Source: Axinella damicornis (lineage: Eukaryota > Porifera > Demospongiae > Axinellida > Axinellidae). Taken from it: a DNA stretch of 64,000 bases. The stretch is from assembly GCA_963931865.1 (NCBI GenBank), contig OZ007511.1, positions 2,347,836 through 2,411,835 of the forward strand, given 5' to 3'. Both the position numbers and the translations under genes were made by a program. Shown one piece after another: positions 27,966 to 39,808 of this stretch. The notes beneath the pieces were generated by a model, which was not told where the DNA came from, did not search any database, and saw nothing but the letters and a program-made list of their open reading frames with translations. Numbering within the stretch: position 1 is the first letter of the stretch; each line of letters opens with the position of its first letter.

Positions 27966-30900
27966 ATGTGTGTGGTGTGTATGCATGTGGTGAGTGTGGG
28001 TGTGTGCATGTATTATGTGTGTATGGATGTGTGTGTGTGTGTGTGCCGCTCCGTTTTCAGTTGCAGGAAGAACACAGAGGGCCTGGAATCTTTCCTCAAG
28101 TGTGTGATGTCATAGCCTCATTCCCAGTCCCACGCCCAGCTTTTCGTCGCTTGCAGTACGGTAAAGTGGGGAGGGCCTGGTACATTTCCTCACGTGAGAA
28201 TGACATAATCGACAAATGTCAAGAATGAGGATGCTACGTTTTGTGTGTTATTCAACCATCTACACGTTCAACACTCGGTGAGTATGACAGTCGTCTCCCG
28301 CTAGCTAGATATGTGTGGTATGGTACCTGCTACCTTCACTCTTCTTGCTGTTCTGAGACCCAGTACGTCCACACTCATTTCAAGCCTTTCTGCCGTCTTT
28401 CTACCCTTGACATCACTCACATGAGGAAATGTACCAGGCCCTCCCCGCTTTACTGTACTGCAAGCAACGATAAGCTGGGCGTGGGACTGGAACAAGGCTA
28501 TGATGTCAAGCTTAAAGGTAGAAGGTGGTAGAAAGGACTTAATTGAACATGAGGCTCAGAACAGCAAGAAGAACAATTGTAACTTACTACACCAAGCGTT
28601 GAACATGTAGTTGGTTGAATAATATGTGAAGCTTCTCTTTTTCGTTCTGAAAATTTTATATGCCGATTGTCGATTACATCATGCTCATGTGAAGAAACAA
28701 CCAGAAATGTAAGGAGAGTACAGCCTTTCACTGCAAGATATATTTGTGGTATATTGCTGTTTCGGTAATATTGCCATTGTAAAAAATCTTGCAGTACAGT
28801 AATTGCAGCAGCACAATTTATTGCGGCATTGCGATAATTATTGCCCAACCCCAGTGTGTATGTGTGTGCATATATGTGAGTGTATGTGTTTGTATGTGTG
28901 TGTGTGTGCATGTGCTGTGAGTGTGTGAAAAACTCACACACTGGCTTGTTTGAAAACCTTATACCACACATCAGAGGGAGCCCCCCCCCCCCCCCCCCAC
29001 AAACTCCACCAAGCTCCCTGACCTGGATTGGCTTGAAGCTCACCACCACCACCACCACCACTTGAACCTGAAACAAATTGAGGCATACTTTGACAGGCAC
29101 TTTGGTGCACATGTCCACAATTCTGGGTTTCACCATAGGCCAATGCACACCAGCTGGCATAAATACTGCCGGTATTGCAAGATGTTGGGGGTGGCAGTTG
29201 ACCCAGGTCCCTACTTCAAGATGTTGGTCAGCCCTACCTCAAGATATTGGGCTGGCAGTTGGCCCTACCTCAAGATATTGGGCTGGCAGTCAGCCCTACC
29301 TCAAGATATTGGGCTGGCAGTCGGCCCTACCTCAAGATGTGGGGCTGGCAGTCGGCCCTACCTCAAGATGTGGGGCTGGCAGTCGGCCCTACCTCAAGAT
29401 GTGGGGCTGGCAGTCGGCCCTACCTCAAGATGTGGGGCTGGCAGTCGGCCCTACCTCAAGATATTGGGCTGGCAGTCGGCCCTACCTCAAGATGTGGGGC
29501 TGGCAGTCGGCCCTACCTCAAGATATTGGGCTGGCAGTCGGCCCTACCTCAAGATGTGGGGCTGGCAGTCGGCCCTACCTCAAGATGTGGGGCTGACAGT
29601 CGGCCCTACCTCAAGATGTGGGGCTGGCAGTCGGCCCTACCTCAAGATGTGGGGCTGGCAGTCGGCCCTACCTCAAGATGTGGGGCTGGCAGTCGGCCCT
29701 ACCTCAAGATATTGGGCTGGCAGTCGGCCCTACCTCAAGATGTGGGGCTGGCAGTCGGCCCTACCTCAAGATGTGGGGCTGGCAGTCGGCCCTACCTCAA
29801 GATGTGGGGCTGGCAGTCGGCCCTACCTCAAGATGTGGGGCTGGCAGTCGGCCCTACCTCAAGATGTGGGGCTGGCAGTCGGCCCTACCTCAAGATGTGG
29901 GGCTGGCAGTCGGCCCTACCTCAAGATGTGGGGCTGGCAGTCGGCCCTACCTCAAGATGTGGGGCTGGCAGTCGGCCCTACCTCAAGATGTGGGGCTGGC
30001 ATTCGGCCCTACCTCAAGATGTGGGGCTGGCAGTCGGCCCTACCTATGTCAAGGCAGGAAGTCGGGCCTACCTGAAGATGTTGGGCGGGCAGTCACCTAT
30101 ATCTGAAGATGTTGTGCTGGCAATTAGCCCTACCTCAAAATGTTGGGGTGGTAGTCAGATCAAGTTTTTAGAGACGGTATTGTACGACAGTACATCCGTC
30201 ATCTGTATGTATGTTTAGCTAATACATCATATCCCAATATTCATGTTTAAATCAAGTTGTTATAGTGAGCGGCACATGGGAGTAAGGCTTATGAGTAGGA
30301 ATACCGAGCCTGGGAACGAGGCTACATGGGTAGGAATACCTGCAGCCAGCAACCTGCTCCATCACTAGTACTCTAAGTGTCAAACCATTTTAACGTGTGT
30401 GTGTGTGTGTGCGTGCATGCATGTCGGAAGTGGGATGTTCGTGGGGCGGGACTAGATTAGTGACACGCGACCTTCGTACTTCAATTTACTGAACCTCGAA
30501 CTCTGTGAAGAATGTGGGGCTACAAGTGGATGCAATCAGGGAGCAGCAGTCAAAGCGGGACACAGTCGGGGAGCAGCAGTTGAAGCGGATGCAATTGGAG
30601 AGCAGCAGTTGAACCGGACGCAATCGGGGAGCAGCAGTTGAAACGGATCAATTGATGCAATCGGGGAGCAGCAGCTCTGCACAGAGAGCTGTCCGGCGCC
30701 GGATTACTCACATAGGCAAACGAGGGGGAAGTAGCTGAGCGAGCGAAGCTACTTGTATTTTTAGCATTGAGATGGCACCCCAAAAAAGATTACGGGTTTT
30801 GTTTTGGCTGCTTTATGAATATACTTACAAGGACTATGAATAGTACTAACAGGCAATTACCCAATAGGCTAATAGGTGATGTGGAAATCCCTGGGGCCCC

Positions 30901-33170
30901 CACTCACCGTCATCATCTCTTGTCACCACCACAGTCACATTCAGTTGCCCACCTCCATTTCTTATGAGTGAAATTTCCAGAGCCTCATTTACAAACCCAA
31001 GGAACATGTGAGAAGAGAAATGAATCCCTGGACAGGAGGAGAAGAAAGAGAACTCGGACACAGTACACCATTCTATTAGACTACAGTCACACAATAGCAA
31101 TACACCCCGGCCACTTAGCCTCGTTCGGCCTGGGAACGAGGCTACCAGCCACTGAGGTGCACTTCCATGGTTCTTGTCTGGATCTAGTGCTATCATGGGG
31201 GTGTGGCTTTCTTTTCATGACATACATGTGCATGTAGCTACAGTGCAGTGAGGATGGAGTTTTCTGTGTATGACATATGCTGAACATGGAGCCATTGCAA
31301 GCACATGACCTACATGACTATCATCAAGCTCTCTGATGAAGGTTGAAGGTTGAATTCCCCACCTCCCAAAGGACAACAGCAACATTATCCAACTAGGAAT
31401 GTGCACACAATGTGCCTCGAGCATGTCGGCATAATTAGTAGGCGTGATCTCATGTACATGTCATAGTATACATGTAGGCCACTAAGAAGATGGCCAAGCG
31501 GAAGTTCAGTGAATAGGTGCTTTTCTGTGTAGACCGTGGTCGTAGCTAGTGTGAATGTTTACTGTGCCGCATTGGCTGCTCCAACTCGTTCACGGAGTCC
31601 ACATGTGGACCATCGCGTGTGCATTATAACCTTGATTGGTAATTGCATTCCTGAGCGCGACTAACAGTTGCCTCGCGCTAAGGTGCTTGGCAAACAGAAT
31701 GAAACATCATCACTTAGCCATCATGGGAGGCATGGCTTTCCTTTCTTGACACGGTGATAACAAGCCATGACATCAGGGCATAGGTATGTCCAATACCTGT
31801 GGCCTTAAGTTGACTGTGCTACTCCACCTTGTGAAAAAAGCAAAGAAACAAGGGGAAAGAAATGCCATTACCCATCCTCAGTCCCATCCCATTCCATTTT
31901 ATAAATGGGATGGGACTGAGGATGATTTACATGCACTTGCTTCTTTGCTTTTTCAAGAGGTGCAGTAGGAAGGTCATCACAAATGAATTTAATTTTGTGT
32001 GTTCTTGTACGTTTAGAAGAAATCGAATCTAACACAGAAAGAACAATGCAAACTTACAGCCATCTGCACCCGGAACCACCGTAACATGTGCCTCTAGAAT
32101 ATCACCGTGAAATGGTTGTTTTTCACACTTCAGGGTGAGATTGAAACCCCATGGCTCTTTTCTACTCGGGGATAGCAACTTGATCTGAGGATTTATGATT
32201 CTTGCTGGTGAACCAGCAACAATTTTGAAGTCGGGTTTCACAATCTCAACATCCTCTCCATCTGCAGCTAAGCCGACATCAGCAGTTTTCGGACAATTAT
32301 TAACTACTAGAAATGAAACTTGATCCCCACAAAGGTCACCATTCACTGCATTCAGGGTGTAGTCAGGTTTGAGAAACTCCACTCTAACACACCCATCTGC
32401 TAGGAAAGAAAACGGTAGTGCATGTGGTATAATACTGAGACAGCAACGTTATCTACACAGGAAGAGACCCAATCTGCCAGTATAAATATAGGGTCTGCCC
32501 AAACAGGAAGAAGAAAGCCACAAGATCACAATTACAGTGTAGATAGTAAAACAAATGGTGTAGCGGAGTGGAGCAGAGAATGAGTTCAACACTACAATCA
32601 CTGAGATACATTCAATGTGTTTGCATAACAGGGACGGAGACTGCTACCAAAAAGAGTGGGGGGGGGCTCAAGGTGCAATTAGCCATGTGTGCACATGCAC
32701 AATACTCTAATTACCGCACAATCACACTAGTGGTCAGGCGTCACTTATGATCGAGACTCCGGCTCCCAAGGTAAAGCTTGGAAACAGAGCGACATAGCTA
32801 TAGGTTTCGTGGGAGTTTATCAAGCCAAAAAATCACAGCAAAGAAACTTAGAGCAGATTAGGTTGAGGTCTATACCTAGTAGCCCGTAACAAAGATCTGT
32901 TCACATATCCTACGTACTGAACTAAACAGGTTCTGCAGCATACACACTTAGAGTGAACTATCAACCAAAATTTAGTGGTTCAATATTCTGAGTGCCTGTT
33001 TAGTCCACTCGGTCCCAGGCTCTCTCCTCAAAACCTCCTCCCGGTTGTGAGGAGAGAGCCTGGGACTGCATGAGGCTACTGTTAGATGTCTTACCATCAA
33101 CTACACTATCCACCACCACCAGCAGTGACAGTAGCCCCACCACAATGCACCAGTTCCTACCTCCTGCCAT
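26546..33170 (-). CDS. Single-pass membrane protein with Calx-beta-like ectodomain
   Basis: Exons in phase: 33095-33170 (signal peptide, CIVVGLLSLLVVVDSVV), 32058-32396, 30908-31027, possibly 29023-29067 (Ser-Gly linker), 27544-27933, 26819-26973, and tentatively 26546-26593. Introns up to the membrane exon are all phase 1, typical of shuffled extracellular modules. The 30908-31027 exon (FVNEALEISLIRNGGG, NVTVVVTRDDDG) resembles the first half of a Calx-beta domain. The 27544-27933 exon (VVMFLPSDDSVKYAQFNLTI) resembles the second half. The large exon repeats a KPD motif and has NLT glycosylation sites. A Pro/Thr/Glu-rich stalk leads to transmembrane segment WLLAVLAVIVLLVVAVVGYV and the stop-transfer YYNRKK. 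The proposed last exon (DRKWHEFLEDDFSVE) follows a tRNA-like repeat and is weak. The domain call is by eye. Sponge adhesion factors use Calx-beta modules, but the role here is unknown. Confidence 0.68.
27060..27310. repeat. (GGGA)n tract of about 250 bp
   Basis: A second long GGGA array, in the intron between the membrane-spanning exon and the stalk exon. In transcript sense it is (CCCT)n. The several open frames across it are repeat artefacts. Confidence 0.95.
27934..29022. other. Intron with hairpin elements and GT tracts
   Basis: (GT)n runs at 27936-28044 and 28850-28925, two elements near 28109-28165 and 28432-28500 with CCCACGCCCAGCTTTTCGTCG-like arms, and a poly-C run at 28981-28998. 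No exon recognised. Confidence 0.6.
29215..30150. repeat. 31-bp minisatellite, about 30 copies
   Basis: The unit is GGCAGTCGGCCCTACCTCAA followed by GATGTGGGGCT, with a GATATTGGGCT variant. Because 31 is not a multiple of three, all three plus frames stay open and encode one 31-residue cycle in different phases. It lies in an intron of the minus-strand membrane gene. Confidence 0.95.
30385..30765. repeat. Dispersed element with internal minisatellite
   Basis: It starts TTTTAACGTGTGTG, continues GTGGGGCGGGACT and GAACCTCGAACTCTG, then a run of GGAGCAGCAGTTGAA units. It ends GCGAAGCTACTTGTAT. The copy at 25885-26360 has the same order. Confidence 0.85.
31116..31143. repeat. Minimal hairpin of the TAGCCTCGTTC family
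   Basis: The two terminal motifs are almost fused, with only a GGCC-sized centre. It may be the shortest member of the family in this window. Confidence 0.85.
31873..31924. repeat. 52-bp palindrome
   Basis: CATCCTCAGTCCCATCCCAT and its exact complement around a short A/T centre. It lies in an intron of the membrane gene. Confidence 0.88.
33010..33075. repeat. Hairpin element beside the signal-peptide exon
   Basis: GTCCCAGGCTCTCTCCTCA pairs with TGAGGAGAGAGCCTGGGAC, followed by a diverged family tip (TGAGGCTA). It begins 20 bp past the donor of the first exon. Confidence 0.85.
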
Positions 33171-33436
33171 GACACGGGACAATCACGAACCTGCAGTGGA
33201 TGATACACAGTGAGGTCCGTAATGGCTTCTGCCAGCATCATTGTCAGACTGAGTATGAGGTGCCTCTAAACACGTGCCAGAGTAATTCTACTTCTGATGC
33301 TGGAGCTGCTGGTCGGCTGGTGTGCACTGATCAGGCCCAAATAGACTGTAGGCAGTTGCACTCACTGACCAGGCACGGTTGGATGATTTCTCATGTGCCT
33401 CGTGACCACTAATACTTCTCTCACTCCTCCCTATGC

Positions 33437-33553
33437 TACAGTCGATTGCAGTTGCGTTTGAACATTGCGCATTGCGTGTCATATTTGCAGAACACAGTTT
33501 CCGTGATAATCTACGCAATACGCAGTGTTCAAACGCAACTGCAATCGACTGTA
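33437..33553. mobile_element. MITE with 33-bp inverted ends
   Basis: TACAGTCGATTGCAGTTGCG at the left pairs with CGCAACTGCAATCGACTGTA at the right. Pairing extends inward past GTTTGAACA. About 117 bp with a TA at both ends, as expected for a TA target duplication. Confidence 0.88.
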
Positions 33554-33839
33554 CCCTCTCTCCTGTTTTCAGCCCTCATCTATACTGAAGATTTCAGGTT
33601 GCTGGTCCGAGATACATCCAAGAAATTAGCTCAAGCAATCAATCAATCAATCAATCAAAATTTTATGTCACTTGCATAAAAGCAACCAGCCTGGGGAGGC
33701 TTATGAGACAGGGTATTTATCATCATGATATGTGATATAATCGGATAGTTTACAAATGCATAAAAATTTTGTGGTTTGCAAGAATAATTATAATATACAT
33801 GCTGTGGGATGTGCTGGGAGGTGTGGATACAGAGACAGC

Positions 33840-34285
33840 CTACATGAAGGACAGACAGCCTTCCACTGGCACCCCTCTCGGAATACCAGAGGACAGACTA
33901 CATGAAGGACGGACAAGCCTTCCTCTGGTACCCCTCTCGGAATACCAGAGGACAGACTACAAGTATGACGGACAAGCCTTCCCCTGGTGCCCCTCTCGGA
34001 ACACCAGAGGACAGACTACATGTAGGACAGACAAAGTCTCCCCCTGGTGTACCCTTCTCGGGATGCCAGAGGATAGACTACATGTAGGACAGACGAAGCC
34101 TTCCCCTGGTGTACCCTTCTTGGGATGCCAGAGGACAGACTACATGTAGGACAGACGAAGCCTTCCCCTGGTGTACCCTTCTTGGGATGCCAGAGGACAG
34201 ACTACATGTAGGACAGACAAAGCCTCCCCCTGGTGTACCCTTCTCGGGATGCCAGAGGACAGACTACATGTAGGACAGACAAGCA
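33840..34285. repeat. Minisatellite of about 60-bp units
   Basis: About seven units containing CCAGAGGACAGACTACATG, GGACAGACAAGCC and CCCCTGGTG. Units differ by small indels. Confidence 0.92.
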
Positions 34286-34519
34286 TGTAAGCATGGCCTA
34301 TGGAAATGGCCTTACGGCTTGAAGCCTAGCTAGGAATTACAACTTACTGCGTGTTAGTTAGAGCAATTGTGTGCTGCTTTACGGACAAGACGCCTACGCC
34401 AAGTACCAGTAAACGGTGAAGGCGCTCACCTTGCACTCTCTCATCAGCACACATGCGCCAAAATCTGAAATGGATCTTGGACAAGCAACCTGAAATCCTC
34501 AGTACAGCAATCTGTCTAC

Positions 34520-34865
34520 CATGCAGGCACCACCACAGCCTCTGGCTCAGCTACTATGCAGGCACCACAACAGCCTCTGGCTCAGCTACTATGCAGGCAC
34601 CACAACAGCCTCGGGCTCAGCTACCATGCAGGCACCACAACAGCCTCGGGCTCAGCTACCATGCAGCCACCACAACAGCCTCGGGCTCAGCTACCATGCA
34701 GCCACCACAACAGCCTCTGGCTCAGCTACCATGCAGCCACCACAACAGCCTCTGGCTCAGCTACCATGCAGGCACCACAACAGCCTCTGGCTCAGCTACC
34801 ATGCAGGCACCACAACAGCCTCGGGCTCAGCTACCATGCAGGCACCACAACAGCAGCTACCAACC
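34520..34865. repeat. 35-bp minisatellite, about 10 copies
   Basis: The unit is CATGCAGGCACCACAACAGC followed by CTCTGGCTCAGCTAC, with a GCAGCCACC variant. The 35-bp period leaves all three plus frames open, so none is likely to be a gene. Confidence 0.95.
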
Positions 34866-35689
34866 GCGGGTGGTCTAGACAACTAACTTGGTGAGCCAGT
34901 AGCTGTTGGGATGCCTCAAGAGTGCATGCTGACATATCATCATCATAACAATGATGTCATCATGCACTCTTGTTTACCTGCATGGCCTATATGGGTGGCA
35001 GCAGGGACTTATGAGCCACCACTCCTGGTGGCAGATAGGCACTAAGGCTTGACAGTCAATCCCTACAAGCCCATCCATAGAACACCCGACCCAGCTGACA
35101 ACAGCCTTGGTGGAGTGGAATGCACTGCATACCATCCTAGCATGGTGGTGTCATCATCATGGCCTCCCATGGACACAACCCCTTCTGCCATGTCTCCCTT
35201 CTCTTGGATCAGTCTGATAACAGACAACTGTGAGGTAGTGGTATACTGCCAAGCTGGGTTTGTTATTATAACCTCGTACCCAGGGCCTGGGTACGAGGCT
35301 AGGTTGGCTATGCAGGGTCTGACTGATGATCTGTGGACAGTCACACGGAGGGAGGTGCCAAGGATAATCCCTCCTGGAACAAGGCTAGACGAAGGGTATC
35401 AAAGCCCTTGTAATTTCTGTCCAAAGGCTGGAGGCCAGAGTTTTCACAAGGCAACATCAACAGTGTTCGTTGCTCAGGATGCCAGGACTGGGTCAGCGCA
35501 TAACATGATTTATTACGGTCAAGCTCCGCCCCCCGTGTCTCTATCTCCTGTCTACCTGACATTACGTGTGTGATCAGCTCTCCCAGGCCAAACTCTGGGG
35601 GTGGCAAAGGGCTGGTAACAGAGCTAGTAGCTAGCTCTTTACATGGCGATCTCTCATCTTACATGTGTCACACCCACTTGAGACATATC

Positions 35690-36240
35690 ACAGTGCAGGG
35701 GGAGGGGTCGCACCCATAGACTCAGCTGCGACTGCGGGCAAAAACTCTGACTGGCTCTTTTGCGCGGTTTGACCATTGACCGTGCAGATTTCAAGGCTTT
35801 GACTGTTGACCACACTGTCTTCAGCCGTTGACTGCTGATTTTGCCCTTGAACCTGATAATGTACGGAAGTTGCCTCATTATTAATATGTGCATGTGTGGG
35901 GTGTGTCACGGTTCTGAAGGCGCTAAAGCGGCAGGTTTAATGGTGATGTGGGATGTGGGCACTGATAAGAAACAAGGGGGTGACACTCCCATTGACGCCG
36001 TAGTCAGAGCTCGGGGTCAAGAAACTTGACCGTCATTTTTGCTGCTTGACCACTTGACTGCATCGCAAAAAGACTTTTGACTTTTGACTGTGCTGTGTTT
36101 CAGCCGTTGACTACTTGACCGCTGATAGTATACGGAAGAATGCGTAGTGACTCCACCCCTTCTTTAGTATATGAGGTCAAGATTCACCGATAAGCCTGGT
36201 CCCAGCTCTGACTACGGCGTCTATATATATGGGAGTAATC
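35690..36240. repeat. TTGACC-rich element with inverted ends
   Basis: Many TTGACC/GGTCAA words. ACTCCCATTGACGCCGTAGT near 35986 pairs imperfectly with ACTACGGCGTCTATATATAT near 36211. Related to 1-225 and 37158-37454. Confidence 0.75.
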
Positions 36241-36555
36241 AACTTTACTTGTGGCCTTCGGAGTGACCTCCCCAAGAAGTGTACAATAATGTCACAGAGA
36301 AAACTAGTGGTTGCTTAGCTAGAACCACACCAGTCTAAAAGATACTGTACTAGTGGAGCTATCTCCACAAGCTCCCACAATTAGGAAAATAATTTGTGCG
36401 CTGTTAGTATGTTTTACCAAACGTGTCGCTCCTACCTTCTCTCTGTTTCTTACTGCACCGAAGACGGGACCGTCCACCCTTTGCCGTGTGTTTCAACTGC
36501 CTGAAGCTGGATCCTGGGTCATACAGCTAGAAACGGAGTCATGCAACCATGTATA

Positions 36556-36750
36556 TACCGTGTTTTTCAGGTTGCTTGCTCCGTCCAAACTCGGAATGCA
36601 AAACTGCAAAGTATCACGTGACTTGAATCCACCAATAGAATCCAAGTTGTCACGTGACAACTTGGATTCTATTGGTGGATTCAAGTACGTGATACTTTGC
36701 AGTTTTGCATTCCGAGTTTGGACGGAGCAAGCAACCTGAAAAACACGGTA
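36556..36750. mobile_element. Near-perfect 195-bp palindrome
   Basis: Arms of about 95 bp start TACCGTGTTTTTCAGGTTGC and meet at GTCACGTGAC. I see only one indel between the arms (CACGTGACTT against the partner's CACGTACTT). No coding content. Confidence 0.93.
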
Positions 36751-37157
36751 ACCACAGAGCGCGAGATCGATGTTATCGTTGACGTTAATATGACGTCATA
36801 CTTTCAGTAGGCTGCGCTGTATTTAGAACTGCCATCGACAGCCTCCACTGCCGGCCGGCACAGGGGACTGAAACGAACCTGACGCGTCAGAGAGGGATCT
36901 GAAACAAACGTCAAATGATCCTAGTGATCAGCATTAGGTGAGCAGTGAGCTTTAGATGGATGGGGTGTGAATGTACCTTCTAATACATGTTGTTTATATG
37001 CCGGGTCTATGCCCTGGCTATTTGGCATCCATGCACCATGGCATCTGCACGTCACAGCAGCCCGTCCAGTGCATTATATTGCGTGATAACTGTCAGTAAA
37101 GCTGATCTTAAAAGTGATGCACATATGGCTGTCAGTTGTGGGTACGGTAGAGCAAGG

Positions 37158-37454
37158 AGGGGTCACTCCCATAGACACCATAGTCACAGCTGCGACCGCG
37201 GGTCAAAGCTTTGACCGCTGTTTTTGGAGTTTTGACCGTTGACCATGCCGATTTCGACCGTTGACCTTTGACCGATCAGCTATTTGCCCTTGTAATACTT
37301 GCCTGCACGTCGCCATAAATTGAGTGGCACGCATTTTTGACTGTACTTTTGAGCCGCTTTGACCGTTGACTGCACCCGTTTGGGCGGCTTTGACCGTTGA
37401 CCATTGACCGACTGCGGTCGCAGCTGTGACTATAGAGTCTATGGGAGTGACCCC
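37158..37454. mobile_element. TTGACC-family MITE, intact ends
   Basis: Left end GGGGTCACTCCCATAGAC pairs with right end GTCTATGGGAGTGACCCC. Inner CAGCTGCGACCGCGG also pairs with CTGCGGTCGCAGCTG. The interior is made of TTTGACCGTTGACC words. This is the clearest full copy of the family. Confidence 0.88.
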
Positions 37455-37724
37455 CCCTTGTAGAGGTATCTATGGATATGGTTGGTAGAATGACCTTTGA
37501 CCTCTTCAAGAGGATATTGTGCACGTGCAGTTAAGTTGACAGCACAGTGCAGGGCGTGGTCAATACCTCACAAGAAATTGAGGAAGAACCACCTGACATC
37601 TCCAGCCATCTCCAGTAGTCTTGTGGTAAAACTGCTGGGATAAAGTTGTGACCTGAGGTTGCAGCTGTGAGGCCCCAGTCTAGCCGCTAGCACCTCTCCG
37701 CCCGACTGGACGAGCATGCGGCAT

Positions 37725-37865
37725 AGCCAGCCGGCAGGGAGGGGCTGGTGGCTGGACTGTGAGCCCCCCTGATCTGGCAGGGAGGGGCTGGTGGCTGGAC
37801 TGTGAGCCCCCCTGATCTGGCAGGGAGGGGCTGGTGGCTGGACTGTGAGCCCCCCTGATCTGCCC
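37725..37865. repeat. 50-bp minisatellite, three copies
   Basis: The unit is GGCAGGGAGGGGCTGGTGGC, TGGACTGTGAGCCCCCCTGA, TCT. The flank at 37678-37719 shares AGTCTAGCCGCTAGC with a hairpin at 54932-54998. Confidence 0.92.
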
Positions 37866-38113
37866 ATATAACCATGCTAGTAAATGCCCACCCCACCGGA
37901 TTACCTCAGAAAGAAAAACGGGCATGTGTCGTAATGCACCAGTGTGTGCGTGTGCAGACTGGCATGACACGTAATGCACCTTAGTGTGCGTGTGCAGGAA
38001 AACTGGCATGACTCGTAATGTACCTGTGTGTGCGTGTGCAGGAAAACTGGCACGAGTTGTAATTCACCCGTGTGTGCATGTGCAGATATCATAACATAAG
38101 GTCCTGCCTGATC

Positions 38114-38642
38114 TAGCCTCGTTCCCAGGCCGTGTGCGGCCTGGGAACGAGGCTAGTCCTGGTCATAATGCACCTGTGTGTGCGTGTGCAGTGCAATTTG
38201 CAAATCATCTTCACCACACAGTTTACGTTGCTGTTTCTGTAATACACCAGTAAAATACACATGACGCCATTGTGTGAGCATCTGTTCATGATTGCGATAG
38301 TCAATATCTTGCTCACAACTAGCCTCGTTCCCAGGCCCACACGCCGCTAGCGCTGCGAGTGACGAAGAGCTGGGCAGGGCCTGGGAACGAGGCTAGCTCA
38401 TGACTGGTTGCACCACTACTGTCCAGTGAGCTGAAGAGGGTTGGGTGTAGGTAGCCTCGTTCCCAGGCTCTCTCCCCCGGTTTTGAGGAGAGAGCCTGGG
38501 AACGAGGCTAGGGTGTAGGATTGGTTGACGGGAGGCGGGGGTTCAATGTTTCTGTCACTGGATACCACCCATAGGTCAGGTAGCCTCGTTCCCAGGCTCC
38601 CCCCTGTGCGCACGGTGAGGAAACATTTCTTCATGGCACGCA

Positions 38643-38684
<42 letters not shown>

Positions 38685-38935
38685 GGAGCCTAGGAACGAG
38701 GCTATAGGTCAGGGTCCTGCTAGAAAGCCTCCAATTCTTATGAGCTTATGGGAGACCTTGACGGCAAACGCCAGGCTCAAACTTGAATCAAACCATAGGG
38801 AAGCACCACTCACTTCGCTCTGTAGTGGCACCCTCGCCCAGGCCTTCTACACCTCCAGTTTTTGATCGCTTGCGTACTACTGCAAGCGATCAAAACTGGA
38901 GGTGTAGAAGGCCTGGGAGCAAAGCTACCTGTAGC
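38114..38935. repeat. Cluster of five hairpin elements
   Basis: Members at 38114-38154, 38318-38396, 38451-38511, 38579-38704 and about 38847-38935. Each has TAGCCTCGTTCCCAGGC-type ends with a different stem. The fourth carries a 41-G run (38643-38683) in its loop. Confidence 0.92.
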
Positions 38936-39294
38936 CTGCATAAACTTTCATGAATTCTCAAGTTGTGGTTATAGTCTGCACTTCATCTAGCTGTATCCTT
39001 AGAACATGCATAGTGTCCCTCTTACAACACTATAAGGATAGGTATCTCTCAGTCCCAGGATTATCCAGAGATTACCCAACCCCTTGCTAGTCAGTTCAGT
39101 TCATTTTCGATTTTACCTGGAATGCCACATCTCCAATACAGAAGGTTTTCATGCAGGTCCTGGGCATGGGGGGGGGGGTGATACGACATCATCACTGAAC
39201 TCCTTGGGTTACTGTAAATGGTATTGCTCAATCTTGATTTTCTGGAAGGGCAAAGGGCAATTTCCTTTTGTTAAGGCAAACCACCCTTCAATAG

Positions 39295-39395
39295 GGAAAC
39301 CAAGGGCTTGGGCTTTAGTGGGATTTGAACCCGGGACAGAGCCTGAGTTGAGCACTGGAGACTCTCACTCTACCAGTGCACCACCACACACACTG
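39295..39395 (-). repeat. tRNA-derived SINE
   Basis: Read on the minus strand: TGGTGCACTGGTAGAGTGAG fits an A box, and GGTTCAAATCC is a perfect B box about 45 bp further. The sequence around them does not close a tRNA cloverleaf, so I call it a SINE rather than a tRNA gene. Confidence 0.65.
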
Positions 39396-39633
39396 CGGTC
39401 AAAGTCAGACACTTGAGTATTGATTTAGTGTACCTACCCCTATCAGAAAGCTGGTATCAGTACAAAGGATGTAATGTCTGAGATGTGCCCTGATGCAGGC
39501 TACTAGACCAGAAACTGTCTAGTGACTGGTGAGAGCCCGGCCTGCATAGGTGCTGTGTACATGCAGATATGGACTCTTGGCTAGCAAAGGCATTCCAGAC
39601 TACTTCGAAATCTGTGGATCACTTCATCCTCAG

Positions 39634-39808
39634 TCACAGCCTTGTTTCCATGCCCACGCCGTTCGGTTGCATGATGTTCTTCACGCAACCAGAAACAGTG
39701 TTTGCCTGGGAATGAGGCTACTAACATGCCATAATAATTAAATTCATTGACTTTGGTACATACCAGTCTCGTTCCCAGGCCTTCCACCCGGCCTGGGAAC
39801 AAGGCTAC
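39634..39808. repeat. Two hairpin elements
   Basis: 39634-39722 (CACAGCCTTGTTTCCATGCC to GGGAATGAGGCTA, diverged) and 39767-39808 (CTCGTTCCCAGGCCTTCCAC to CCTGGGAACAAGGCTA). Confidence 0.85.

Noticed and set aside
29062..30218. Plus-strand frames of 160-337 residues with a 31-residue cycle
   Set aside because: A 31-bp DNA period keeps all three frames open. The region is an intron of a minus-strand gene.
34453..34894. Gln/Pro-rich open frames resembling a low-complexity protein
   Set aside because: A 35-bp minisatellite open in all three frames with no flanking conserved exon.
39295..39395. tRNA gene
   Set aside because: A and B boxes are present, but acceptor and anticodon stems do not pair, so a SINE is the better call.
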